A stretch of DNA of 64,000 bases from Euphorbia lathyris (lineage: Eukaryota; Streptophyta; Magnoliopsida; Malpighiales; Euphorbiaceae), in contig NC_088916.1 in NCBI RefSeq assembly GCF_963576675.1, forward strand, positions 21,303,501 to 21,367,500, given 5' to 3'. Below, in pieces: positions 31,901-41,820 of this stretch. Within the stretch, counting starts at the first letter, position 1; the number at the start of each line of letters is the position of its first letter. The notes beneath the pieces were generated by a model. It saw only the letters and a program-made list of their open reading frames with translations. It did not search any database and was not told the origin of the DNA. Made by a program: the position numbers and the translations under genes.

Positions 31901-33206
31901 AACAAGTGATTATTTCTAGCTATAACGATATTTGGTAGAACATGAAACAAGTGATGTTTTTGAACCATTGGTACTCGCCCTTGTTCATCTAAATTGCCAC
32001 CAGAATTAGAGCTGGATCCTTCTACTATTGTGATTCCTGAAAAATTGTTGCTACGTGTACTATCCTGAGGCATGGAGATTCTGTCTCCCAATGGTTACTT
32101 TAGTGGCAATCGAAAGGGTTGGAAAAGGCTAATTGGGAGGCTGAGTTTGTGTTGAAGAGTGAATTTCCATAGCTGAGGGGGCAGTAATGATAGAGAATGG
32201 GCTAAAGAGGGAGAAATTATGCAGGAGAAGAGAATGCAAATGGGCCCAATGAATTTAGAGTATGTGTGAATAGGAACAAACAGTAGGTTAAATTAGGAAT
32301 TTAAATAGCTGCATAGAGGCGCCTTTTATGCAAGGCTCAAGGGTCTGAGCCTTAATACTCCTAGGCGAGACTCAGTTTAAAAGGCTCTCGCTATGTGCGC
32401 CTCGCCTGGGCTTTGGAGGCTCCCTCCAGGCGAGCCTTGTTAACATCAAGGGGTTTTTTTTTTTTTTTTTTTTACTGTTTTCATTAAAATAAAAGGTGGA
32501 TTAATCTCAATGACTGATCTAATCTGACTAGTGTAAAACTAAACAAGAATAAGAAGAGACGTAAATAGGAGGGAGGTTAAGAGACGTAAAAGAATCCATT
32601 CTCCACTGCGACACAAGAAACACAAGAAACCAGCAGAGAGCTACGAGGATAATGATTTAACTTGGAGCTAGTGGGATTGAGGATGGAATATATACAACTC
32701 AAAGCAAAAGTGTTGCTTCCACCTTAGGTGTTAAGGTAAGCAGCAAAAGGAAAAAGCAAAAACAACTCCTCGTGTGAAAGCTACGCCATCTATCTTACTT
32801 ATACTCGAGGAGGATGAATATGAAAATGATAATGGAGTGGACTATTTTAATCTCGAGGATGATCTTGATGACGATGATTAGTTCTTTTGTGTTCTTTTGA
32901 TTGAAAATGAATGCTTATTAGTTTATTAGCATTAGATAGGTTAAGTATCTTCGCAATCTGTTATTCGAGGATGATCATATTCATGCTTTTCATTTACTAA
33001 AGTTCATGTTCATGTGCAGATGGGAAGTGTTCAAGAGACAAATGCAAGATATGCTTCGACATAGCGATACGAAAGGGTGCGAAATGAGAAAACCAACTGC
33101 TTCACTTTACACATTCCCAATGCCTGACTGCATGTGTATACATTCTCCAGAATCAAAACATGAACCCAATAATCACACTGTAAACCAACTGCTTTTGAAG
33201 CTTTAA
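24421..33206 (+). CDS. O-fucosyltransferase family protein (ten exons, 592 aa)
   Basis: Exons are 24421-24855, 27921-27990, 28405-28472, 29122-29210, 29621-29818, 30361-30565, 30658-30825, 31272-31439, 31559-31749 and 33020-33206. All introns are GT..AG, and the joined frame is open for 593 codons including TAA. The protein is a type II membrane protein: a proline/serine-rich N-terminus, a glycine run (about 39-51) and one membrane helix (about 76-94). The plant GDP-fucose O-fucosyltransferase domain follows, with [15 protein letters not shown] (about 174-188), the HLRFE motif (350-354), [11 protein letters not shown], and [20 protein letters not shown] (about 487-506). The family is expected to act in the Golgi lumen, transferring fucose from GDP-fucose; the acceptor cannot be told from sequence. 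Introns 1 and 9 hold transposons. Start 24421 was chosen over the in-frame ATG at 24310 because MHGYSRL is typical of the family. The main doubt is exon 6, whose acceptor is duplicated. Confidence 0.9.
25232..25331 (+). mobile_element. TS-like SINE fragment in intron 1
   Basis: Flanked by the perfect 19-bp repeat TAATAGCATTGAAGTTTAG (25213-25231 and 25332-25350). The 3' end reads GGACTAAGGCTTTGTTGTTG, the characteristic TTG-repeat tail of plant TS-type SINEs. At 100 bp it is 5'-truncated and lacks the tRNA-like promoter head. Confidence 0.8.
25655..25917. repeat. About 150-bp tandem duplication with (GA)n tracts in intron 1
   Basis: The block GAATGAAGGAGGATGGGAAG..GGAAATAACA followed by a GA microsatellite and AAACATTGA occurs twice (about 25655-25778 and 25806-25917), almost unchanged. 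A shorter extra GGAATGAAGGAGGATGGGA lies between. The minus-strand serine- and leucine-rich frames across it are low-complexity artefacts. Confidence 0.9.
26501..27524 (+). mobile_element. hAT element, internally deleted, inside the SINE
   Basis: Perfect 18-bp terminal inverted repeats (CAGTGTTGTTAAAGGCGC) and an 8-bp TSD GGCAAGAG (26493-26500 and 27525-27532). The subterminal regions are dense in GGCGCGCC- and GCGCCTTG-type palindromes. Only the end of a transposase gene remains inside, so this is a deletion derivative dependent on an autonomous hAT. Confidence 0.93.
26765..27247 (+). pseudogene. hAT transposase C-terminal remnant
   Basis: The 160-codon frame begins [15 protein letters not shown] and continues with [13 protein letters not shown] and [12 protein letters not shown], the region after the dimerisation domain in plant hAT (DUF659/hAT) proteins. 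An acidic tail ([17 protein letters not shown]) and a methionine run from a GAT/ATG repeat (27180-27220) follow. The BED zinc finger and catalytic core are missing. The first codon at 26765 is not ATG in a good context, so this is read as a cut-off 3' exon. Confidence 0.8.
30207..30394 (+). repeat. 94-bp tandem duplication spanning the intron 5/exon 6 splice acceptor
   Basis: CATGAAATTTTCTTTAGTGA through the acceptor CAG, GGCAGTGC and TTGCTCCTTT occurs at 30207-30300 and again at 30301-30394 with a handful of differences. Both copies have an AG acceptor (30264-30265 and 30359-30360). Use of the first would add a short exon piece, and the second gives the family-type reading [14 protein letters not shown]. 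Confidence 0.9.
32290..32885 (+). mobile_element. hAT remnant in intron 9
   Basis: GC-rich GGCGAGCC/GGCGCC sequence (32315-32445) resembles the subterminal part of the hAT element in intron 1. It is followed by a T run and, near 32740-32880, a frame reading [13 protein letters not shown] and [19 protein letters not shown]. This is an acidic tail like that of hAT transposases. No intact terminal repeats were found. The assignment rests on resemblance only. Confidence 0.4.
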
Positions 33207-33440
33207 ACACTGGATGGATCATATACCTCTTTTTGTTTTCTTATTTTTCTTTTTTCCTTCAAAAGTAAAAATTGTATCATTTCAATAGGAGGAGCCTTAC
33301 ATTTCAGTAATTCTTTTCTTTTACTTTGATGTTGCCTCAAACTATATCTACAATCTTGTATTCTAAATTCATTGTAAATATAAATGGTGATTGTTTTCAT
33401 TTTATTTATGATATTAATAAACATCTTCTCATTCTTTTTG
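33207..33440 (+). other. 3' UTR of the O-fucosyltransferase gene
   Basis: T- and A-rich sequence directly after the TAA. A polyadenylation-signal-like AATAAA occurs at about 33415. The real cleavage site cannot be read from sequence. Confidence 0.5.
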
Positions 33441-33549
33441 TCCATCCATTTCTATAACATTTTTTTTTAATGTTTAATGTTGTTTGTATTGTGAATTTAT
33501 ATGTTGTTCTAAGGGTAATTATGGGGGGAGAATCATGTAATATAGCTTC

Positions 33550-33720
33550 TTCTTTTTTTTTTGGATAAAAATACTATATATATCATTCCATTAGATGAAA
33601 AAGTACAAACATAGCGTGAAAATTAAAAGAAATAAAACCTCGGACCCACACAGGGGACAACCAGATCCACAAAGACAAAAAAAAAAGACTACAAAGAGCA
33701 ATAAAAAAAGTACAAACACA
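33550..33720 (-). other. Possible LINE 3' tail relic
   Basis: On the minus strand, TTTTTCATCTAATGGAATGA, TATATAGTATTTTTATCC and then a poly-A run resemble the 3' ends of plant L1 elements. No coding motif is left and no TSD was seen. Confidence 0.3.
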
Positions 33721-34960
33721 ATAAAGATATAAATTAAATACTTAGTAAGTGAATCTTGTTGAACAACCATTGTAATCCATTCTTCATCATTTAATCTCTT
33801 CCGACATTCGAACCTGAGTTGTTTTTTTTTCTTTTACAACCATTTAGATCTATAGACCTACGACAAGATGAAAACCGAAAAAAGAATAACCGAAAGAAGT
33901 TTACCTAACAGGTGTAGATTTAATGGAAAAATAAATTCGATAAGGTATATAGACTTCAATCCAACAAGAAAAATGTAAATATTAAGTTAAAAACCTTATT
34001 CCTCTAAGTAAATCTGATTAGAAGGCTAGAACGGAAAAAATAAGGAAAAATGAGAGAAAGGAGCAGTAGGGTGGCGGCGGCGGGTTGAGAAGAACTCAAC
34101 ATGGGAAGAAGAAAAGGTAGAGAGAACGAGGAGCCACTCTCTACTTTTCCGTGAAATTTTATGAAGTAAAATATAATAACACCCATATAAGTAGATAAAC
34201 CACAACCATCCATAAAAGGAGAAAGACCACGACCACCTATATAGAGAGAAATGCAACTTTAAAAGAGTGACTACTGATACAATTAAGAAAGAGGTTGCTA
34301 AAATTCTGGGTTGAGGCAGTAAATTTTTTGGATGAATGTTTATAGTTCGGTTCATTATCTACTGTTACATTATACGTGAATATCAGTTGTTATATAGCAT
34401 GATTATGACATATCTAATGGATAATATGTTGATAAATGGATAGATAGCAATATAATGAAAAAAACAAGACTTAACATCAACATTTTTTACCCCATGCCTA
34501 GTTTTCTTTTTGAGAAGTCTTAAATGTCTCCACCATAATGTAAACATATCTTAGATTAGAAAAAAAAATAATGTTAATAATAATTGTTGCTATTTTAAAT
34601 GAAGTCACAATCTGTGGAACAAAGAAGAATCAAGCCCTTTATTAATTGACAGAGAAAGGAGATACTAATGGTGGAAGTTTATAAAATGAAAATAACAACT
34701 TAATTTTCGGAAAATGCGATCTAAGTGGTCTAGTGATCTACATATAAGATAAAATATTTCTGTTCATACTGGATCAAACAATAAATATAAATAAAAGAAT
34801 CATAGAACCTAACAGGAATCTCATGACATAAATGGATTCCAACCAAAATACAAATATTAACAAGGAAAAAAAAGCATACAAAGTGTGATAAATAAATGAG
34901 AGGAGGAAGAAAGAATAGTAGTTAGGGTTTTTTTCGAAAAATAAAGAAACGGTCATTATG
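33721..34960. other. Intergenic, no gene recognised
   Basis: AT-rich sequence. The minus-strand frames at 34004-34355 are serine-, phenylalanine- and leucine-rich with no family signature. Confidence 0.5.
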
Positions 34961-35212
34961 GGTCTATTTGATTCAGCTTTTAGCTAATAACTGTTGTTGT
35001 TGCTGTTAGCGGTTACAATGAACTATTTGTTGTTTGTTATTAGTTGTTTAATTATTAGCGTTTGATAAAATTATATTAAAATGTTACTGTTAATATTTAA
35101 AATGATTAATATGGACATGTTTTAAATTAATCAACAAATAAATTATAAAATAAAAAACATGTATTACACAAATTAATAAAAATAATCTAAATTAATATGG
35201 ACATGTTCTAAT

Positions 35213-35575
35213 GAAGATTGAGAGTTTTGAGATCTATCTCTTCTCTTTTATATCTTTCCCTCTCTTTTAGATCTATCTTCTCTTTTTCAGATCTGTCTTC
35301 TCTCTCTCAGATCTGTTGTCATGGTGAAGAATTTTTATGAAGATTGAGAGTTTTGAGATCTATCTCTTCTCTTTTAGATCTTTCTCTCTCTTTTAGATCT
35401 ATCTTCTCTTTTTCAGATCTGGCTTCTCTCTCTCAGATCTGTTGTCATGGTGAAGAATTTTTATGAAGATGGAGAATTTTGAGATCTATCTTCTCTCTCT
35501 CAGATCTATTTCTCTCTTTTACATCTATCTCATCTCTTTCAGATCTCTCTTCTCTCTCTAAAACACAGGATCAAT
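35213..35575 (+). repeat. Tandem 126-bp 5' monomers of the LINE
   Basis: GAAGATTGAGAGTTTTGAGA starts units at 35213 and 35339 (period 126). A third, more diverged unit starts at 35465. Each unit carries several AGATCT(A/G)T repeats separated by CTCTCT. The position at the very start of the LINE suggests a repeated internal promoter, as known for mouse L1 monomers. That role is inferred. Confidence 0.85.
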
Positions 35576-35686
35576 TTTATAACTCAATTTTTTCTCTCTC
35601 TCTCTCTCAATTAGTTATAACTAAATTAACTATAACTAATAGTAGAATTTAAGAAAAGTAAATCTCTCTCTCTCTCTCTCTCGGCG

Positions 35687-37636
35687 ATGACCAAGGCGAT
35701 CGTGAAGGTTAAGGGGGATGGGTCGGTGAAGGCAGGCGGCTGGCCTGTGTCGGATCTGGTGGTGGCGGGGCGCGGGCGGGGCAATGACTCCGGGATCGAT
35801 GAGGCATGGGCGGCGGCGGATGATGGGAGATCCGAGGGATCTCCTCGGGGGAGGAGGCGGAGCAGCGGGATTCGGAGGGATCGGTCGAGGGATAGGAGTA
35901 GATCGGAGTGGGTGGATGGTGGGGAGGCGGATCCGGCGGTTTCGACGGGGGGTGCTAGGGGTGCGTCGGTGCCGTTGGGGGCTTCTAGGGATGCGGCGGC
36001 CGATCGGGGGCTGGAAGGTGTTGGTGTCGCGGCCGCGGCCCTGGACTCGTTTTTCGCGGAGGGACGCGCGCATGATTCCGGAGTTAGAGGGCCGCTTCCG
36101 GTGCTTGGACCACAGGGAGTACCGGCCGTCTCTCCCCAGCAGGATGAGCATGCCGTGCGACTTTTGTTGGCCGCGCTGGCTGCGCAGGCCGTGCTGGCCG
36201 CGCAAGCCGTGCAAGCCGCTCAAGCGGGAGTTTCCGTGGATTTGGGAGGCCCCTCCTGGAGGGATAAGTTGCTAGGGGTGTCAGAGGAGGATCCCATGAT
36301 GGAGGTGGATGCTTTTGAGAATGATTCCGGGGATTTTCTCTCTGATTCCGATTCTGAGGATGGAGAGCCTGATAACCCGATGTGTCCTAGGATCCGGCTG
36401 TCCTCAGATGACAAGCGGGTCATGAGATCGAAGTGGAAATTGGCGTTAATCGTCACTGTGTTGGGGAAAAGGATCAGTTTCAATTATTTTGCCCAGAGGA
36501 TCCAGGCTCAATGGGCAAAGAAAGGAAAGGTTACTATCACAGACCTTGAAAATGACTATTATGTCATTAAATTCACAAGGGCTGAGGATTTCAATGCTGT
36601 TGTGAATGGTGGTCTGTATATTATCTCCAATCATGTGTTGGCTCTGAGACCTTGGGTCCCAAATTTTGATCCCCATGATTGCTCTGTTAACAGGATCCTT
36701 ACTTGGGTTAGGTTCCCGAGCCTACCTCTTGAATACTACAGTGATAGGTTCCTGAACAAGATTGGTAGCCTTGTTGGGAAATTCCACCATATTGATAAGA
36801 CTACCATTGGGGCAGTGAGAGGCAAGTTTGCCAGGGTCTGTATCGATATTGATCTCGCTAAGCCTCTTCTTTCTCAGTTATGTACTCAAAACAAGGTCTA
36901 TCATATTGAATATGAAGGTATACACAACATCTGCTATGAATGTGGTATGTTTGGCCATACCCTTGAGGGTTGTCCTAAGAGGAGGAAGGACATGGAGGAG
37001 TTGGTGCAACCTATCATAGGCGAAGCTGAGAAAAGTCAAGGGGAAGTAAGGAGCTTTGGCCCATGGATGCTTGCCAAGAGGCCAGTGAGAAGAAAGCCAC
37101 GGGCTAATGTTAATGCTAATCATTCACCAGATATTAGTACAAAGATGACTACTCTCCAGATTGCTCCTGAGATCAAGCTCAGACCCCCGGATATTAAGAA
37201 GGGGATTGAGACTGGAGTGGACTCAGCTTCGGGTTCCGGTTCAAGGTTCGATGTTTTGTCTATGGAGGAAGATCAGGACTCGGATTCTTCTGATAAGCAG
37301 ATTGATTTAAGCATGCCTGGTCTGGAGTCGGTAGAGCATGCCTCTAGTCTGGGTAATTCTATTAATCCTCTCTTTGTCTCTAATGCTTCTGCTAAAGGCA
37401 AAGAGATTCCCCAGTCTATCCTATCAGCTGGGAAGGGTATGAGTAGGGAGGCGAGTACTCTACATCCTCCTGTTGATGCTCCTATTGGTAAGACTATAGG
37501 AGTGAGTAAGTTAAACATGAAGAATCCCAAAGGGAAACCTAAAAAGAACCTTCATGGTTTGAATTCTTTGGATAAAAGGGGTCCTTCTGGGACCGCCTCT
37601 AGGCTCTCCGGAGCCCCGAACAAATACCTGATCTAG
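35687..37636 (+). CDS. LINE ORF1, nucleic-acid-binding protein (649 aa)
   Basis: An intact frame of 649 codons with ATG right after a CT run. Residues 1-190 are GC-rich, low-complexity and alanine-, arginine- and glycine-rich, with an LAAQAVLAAQAVQAAQAG repeat. From about 240 to 400 lies a DUF4283-type domain (KWKLALIVTVLGKRISF, WVRFPSLPLEYY, FARVCIDIDL). It is followed by a CCHC zinc knuckle, CYECGMFGHTLEGC (about 416-429, spacing C-x2-C-x4-H-x4-C). The rest is polar and probably disordered. In plant L1 elements this protein binds the element RNA for ribonucleoprotein formation. It is not a host gene. Confidence 0.9.
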   Translation: MTKAIVKVKGDGSVKAGGWPVSDLVVAGRGRGNDSGIDEAWAAADDGRSEGSPRGRRRSSGIRRDRSRDRSRSEWVDGGEADPAVSTGGARGASVPLGASRDAAADRGLEGVGVAAAALDSFFAEGRAHDSGVRGPLPVLGPQGVPAVSPQQDEHAVRLLLAALAAQAVLAAQAVQAAQAGVSVDLGGPSWRDKLLGVSEEDPMMEVDAFENDSGDFLSDSDSEDGEPDNPMCPRIRLSSDDKRVMRSKWKLALIVTVLGKRISFNYFAQRIQAQWAKKGKVTITDLENDYYVIKFTRAEDFNAVVNGGLYIISNHVLALRPWVPNFDPHDCSVNRILTWVRFPSLPLEYYSDRFLNKIGSLVGKFHHIDKTTIGAVRGKFARVCIDIDLAKPLLSQLCTQNKVYHIEYEGIHNICYECGMFGHTLEGCPKRRKDMEELVQPIIGEAEKSQGEVRSFGPWMLAKRPVRRKPRANVNANHSPDISTKMTTLQIAPEIKLRPPDIKKGIETGVDSASGSGSRFDVLSMEEDQDSDSSDKQIDLSMPGLESVEHASSLGNSINPLFVSNASAKGKEIPQSILSAGKGMSREASTLHPPVDAPIGKTIGVSKLNMKNPKGKPKKNLHGLNSLDKRGPSGTASRLSGAPNKYLI

Positions 37637-37669
37637 GGTTTGGGCCTGCGTCTGTAGTCTCCCCATCTG

Positions 37670-40600
37670 ATGGACTTCTTCATTTGGAATGTTAGAGGTG
37701 CGGCGAGCAAGGCTACCCGCATTCATGTCAATGATCTCATTAAACAGTTTAACCCTTCCTGCTTTGTCCTTCTTGAGACCAAGGTTAGTGGAGCCAAAGC
37801 AGATGAGGTGGTTAGAAAGTTTAAGAATTGGAATTGCATCAGGTCGGAGGCTACTGGCCGGGCAGAGGGGATTTGGCTCTTTTGGAAGCCAGGTCAAGTC
37901 AATATTGATATTGTTACTATGGACAGTCAATTCATCCATAGTAAGGTGTGTTACCCGGGTAATAAACCCTTCTTTATTACCTTCGTCTATGCTGATCCTG
38001 TTTCGACTAACCGAAGAAGGCTGTGGGAGATCCTTCATTCTTTTAGCTCTAACATGGTGGAGGCATGGTTGGTTGCTGGGGATTTTAATGACATTGCCCT
38101 CTTGAGTGATCAGAGAGGAGGGGGTAATCATTATGTGAACCGGTGTCTTAATCATAAGCAAAGTATGGATATGTGCGGGCTTTCGGACCTGGGTGCTGCT
38201 GGCCACAAATTTACCTGGAAAAGGAATAGTGTGTTTGTTAGGTTGGATAAGGTGTACGCTAATGTTGCAGCGATTTATAGGTTTCCTGAGGTCAAGGTAC
38301 TTAATCTCCCTTTCCGTCACTCAGACCATTGCCCTATCCTCATTAATTTGGTCAAAGGAAATCGGCTGAAAGGTAATAGACCTTTTAGGTATCTAGTGGC
38401 TTGGGAGTCTCACCCCGAGTTTAAGGATTTCGTTAAAAGCAATTGGCATCCCCACTCTGATGTTCTCCTCGCTACTGAGGAATTCATGAGGAATGTGGCT
38501 GTTTGGAATAAAAATACTTTTGGTCATATTATCAGGAGGAAGAACAAACTCTTGAGGAGAATGGAAGGTGTTCAGCGTTGCTTGGAGGTTCGTTTTGATC
38601 ATAGCCTGAATGGTCACCTAAGAGCTCTTCAGAACGAGTTGGAAGCTGTGCTTAGACAGGAAGAGCTTCTGTGGTTCCAGAAATCTAGGAAGGCTTGGAT
38701 TCAAGACGGGGACCGGAATACCAGGTTTTTCCACCTCTCAACGATCATTAGGAGACATCGAAATAGGATCGAGGCTATTAAAGACGCCAGTGGTGAGTGG
38801 ATTTTTGAGGAGGAGGACATTCGGCGCCTTGCCCTTGATTTCTACAAGGACCTGTTCAGAGAGGAAGCTGTGGACCTAGAGAGTGCCCACTCTGGCATTT
38901 CCTTTCCTCGTTTGGGGGAGGATGCTATTAATAATGCTTTCCATCCCATTGAGCTTAAAGAGATTGATCTGGCCTTCTCCAGCATCGGTTCCACTAAGGC
39001 TCCTGGTATTGATGGTATCCCTGCTAGTTTCTATCATAAACACTGGGACACTGTTAAAGAGGGTATATACAGCTTTGTGTTAGGTGTCTTTGGTGGTTCG
39101 AACGATATCAGTTTGGTTAATAAAACCCTCCTTGTCTTGATTCCTAAGGTTGCCAAGCCTTCTTCCTTTCTCCAGATGAGATCCATCAGTCTTTGTAATG
39201 TCTTGTATAAAGCTATTACTAAGATTGTGGCTAATAGAATCCGGATATTATCAGCCAAAATCAAGGGAGCTTTATTCCTGGAAGACAATTGATGGATAAC
39301 GTTGTTATTGCCCAGGAGGTTGTCCATTCTATGAAGATTAAGAAAGGCAAGAAAGGGATCGTGGCTCTCAAGCTGGATCTGGAGAAAGCCTATGATAGGT
39401 TGAACTGGAGCTTTCTTCTGGATAGTTTAGCCAAAGCTGGTATCCCGGAGAACTGGAGGAATTTGATTGGAAAGTGTATCTCCTCTCCTGTTTTCCAGGT
39501 TATGATCAATGGGGATATGTCGGATGAGTTCTCTCCATCCAGGGGTATTCGTCAAGGGGATCCTATGAGCCCCTTCCTTTTTGTTATTGCCATGGAAAGA
39601 TTGTCTCACCTGATCCAAGAGGCGGTGAGCAAAGGGACTCTCCACCCTGTTTCCATCAACAGACATTGCCCCCCTGTTACCCATTTACTCTTTGCTGATG
39701 ATGTCATGCTTTTTGTGGAGGGTAATGAGGAACAAATTAAGGCTGTGATGGATATCCTCGACTGCTTTTGTGAGGCTTCTGGCCAGAAGATTAACATCCA
39801 TAAATCCCGTATGCTTTGTTCCAAGAATATGGATAATAGCTTGTGTAGAAGACTGAGTGAGATGTCTGGCATTCCCCTGACTCAATCGTTTGGGAAATAC
39901 CTTGGGGTCCCTCTTCATAGTGACAGGGTGTCCAAAGCCTCTTTTAAAGACATTTTGGACAAATCTAACAGTTTGTGTGCTAGCTGGAAAGCTAATTCTC
40001 TTTCCCTTGCAAGTCGCCTTACTTTAATCCAGTCTATCAACTGCGCTGCTCCAAATCACATCATGCAAGCCTGTAAGCTCCCTGAGCCGGTCCTCAACGA
40101 CCTTGATAAAATTAATCGGCGTTTTCTGTGGGGAGAGTCTGGGGATGGGAGGAAGATTCACCTGGTCCCTTGGAAGGAAGTCTGCCAGCCTAAGAGCAGG
40201 GGGGGTCTTGGTATAAGGCAAGCTAAGGACAATAATAAAGTCCTATTAATGAAGCTTCTTTGGAGAATGTGGCAATCCCCCTCCTCCCTTTGGGTTCGTC
40301 TTCTGTGCGGCAAGTATAGGAAAGATAGAATCTTTGGTGGCCCGAAGGAGAGGGTTGTCAGCTGTTCCTTCCTCTGGAAAGGGCTGAGTGCTGTTTTTGC
40401 TGAGTTCTGTACGGGGATTGGCTTGGAGGTGGGTAATGCGAGATCCATTAGTTTCTGGTATGACACCTGGATTGGTGACAAACCGTTGATTGAGGTGTGC
40501 ATCGCCCCTCCGCCGAATGATCTCCTCTCTTGGAGAATTGCTGAGGTGGTGGACTCGGAGGGAGACTGGATCTGGTCTAAGTTCGACTCCTTTCTTAGCC

Positions 40601-41756
40601 TGGAGACCCTCCTTAATATTAGAGGTGTGAAGATTAGTAATCAGGAGGAGGATAAGGACAAACACTGCTGGGTCTTGACTAATAATGGTTCTTATTCTTG
40701 CAAATCGGCCTATGAAGCTTTTACCCCTAATAGGGCTGATCCTCCCTTGGAAATTTGGAAGTCCATTTGGGCCCTCAAAGTCCCCTACCGTATTAGGAGT
40801 TTCCTATGGCTGGGAGTCAAAGACAGGCTCCTCACGAATGCAGATAGACACAGAAGGCACTTGGTTGTATCTGGTGCCTGTAGCAGATGCAGCGGCCATG
40901 TGGAAACCTTGTGCCATGCTTTGAGGGATTGCCCGAATAGTAGAAGGTTTGGGAAGGGGTCCTTCCTCACCACATCCTTCCTTCCTTTATGGGGTTCTCT
41001 GATATTGACTGGTTCTCTGAAGGCGTTAATGGGAATTTGTTGGCCAGTATGGAGCACGGGGCTATTCTCTTCGCTATTATTTGTCACCAAATGTGGAAAT
41101 GGAGGAATGAAGAGTTATTTGCTGAGAAGACTATCTTTATTCCTGACCTCCGGTTTTACTTCTCGAAAAAACTCTCTGTTATTACAAAGAGTTTTGAAGG
41201 AGAGCCCATGGTTCACCCCTCCCCGGTTAAAGAGGTCCAGTTAGTTGGTTGGAGGAAGCCCAGGGAAGGGGTTGTCAAGTTGAATACGGATGGCTCCTGC
41301 CTTAGTAATGGCAGAATTGCTGCTGGTGGAGTTCTTCGGGATGCTGGTGGCGCCTGGCTGGCTGAGTTTACCCATAACTTAGGTACGGGCTCCTCCTTTA
41401 CTGCGGAGCTCTGGGGGATCTTGTCTGGCATTAAACTCGCCATTCGCATGGGTGTTAAAAGACTTTCGGTGGAGTCTGACAATTTGGAGGCTATCAACAG
41501 GATTTCGGATAGACATGCTGTTTGCCTTAAGAGTCAGAATCTCATTAAAGCCATCTTGAGGCTTCGTCCTGCCTTCGATTCTCTTACCTTCTCCCATATT
41601 TATAGGGAGCAAAACCGCGTGGCGGATCGCTTGGCAGCTGCTGGGCATGGGGGGATGTTAGGTGTTTCTACCCTTTCCGTTCCTCCTTCTTTTCTGTTAC
41701 CTTCTCTTCTTGAGGATAGGATTGGAGTCAGTCTTCCTAGACTGATCCCGGGTTAG
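37670..41756 (+). pseudogene. LINE ORF2: endonuclease, RT, zf-RVT, RNase H (two frameshifts)
   Basis: Segment 1 (37670-39292) starts MDFFIWNVRGAA and holds the APE-type endonuclease (LLETKV, VAGDFND, FRHSDHCPIL) and the first RT motifs (KAPGIDGIPASFYHKHW, LLVLIPKV). A small deletion near 39242-39255 shifts the frame; the match resumes as IISQNQGSFIPGRQ. Segment 2 carries KLDLEKAYDRLNWSFL, GIRQGDPMSPFLF, the catalytic LLFADDVMLF (about 39690), YLGVPL, the thumb and zf-RVT (CSRCSGHVETLCHALRDCP). A 1-base shift at about 40940-40944 follows. Segment 3 carries RNase H (VKLNTDGSC, GGVLRDAGG, FTAELWGI, VESDN, REQNRVADRLA) and ends SLPRLIPG. No in-frame stop interrupts the three segments. ORF2 drives target-primed reverse transcription; this copy can no longer make it whole. 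Confidence 0.93.
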
Positions 41757-41820
41757 GTTTTTGTTTGTTTGTTTTTTTTCTTCCCTTCTTACCAAAAATA
41801 AAAATAAAAATAATCTAAAT

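Larger units (their letters stand above)
35193..41802 (+). mobile_element. Near full-length L1-type LINE
   Basis: The flanks are the perfect 18-bp repeat AATAAAAATAATCTAAAT (35175-35192 and 41803-41820). The layout is: three 126-bp 5' monomers, a CT-rich leader, ORF1 (35687-37636), a 33-base gap, ORF2 (37670-41756), and a short 3' UTR ending in an AAAAAT-type tail. Only two frameshifts in ORF2 break it. Among the LINE copies in this window it is the most complete and likely the youngest. Confidence 0.93.

Noticed and set aside
33006..33206. Separate 66-codon ORF
   Set aside because: It is exon 10 of the O-fucosyltransferase gene plus a few intron bases; the phase and AG acceptor at 33018-33019 fit exactly.
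35636..36275. ORFs of 163-195 codons overlapping the start of LINE ORF1 in other frames
   Set aside because: GC-rich composition of the ORF1 N-terminus keeps other frames open. Only the 35687 frame leads into DUF4283 and the CCHC motif.
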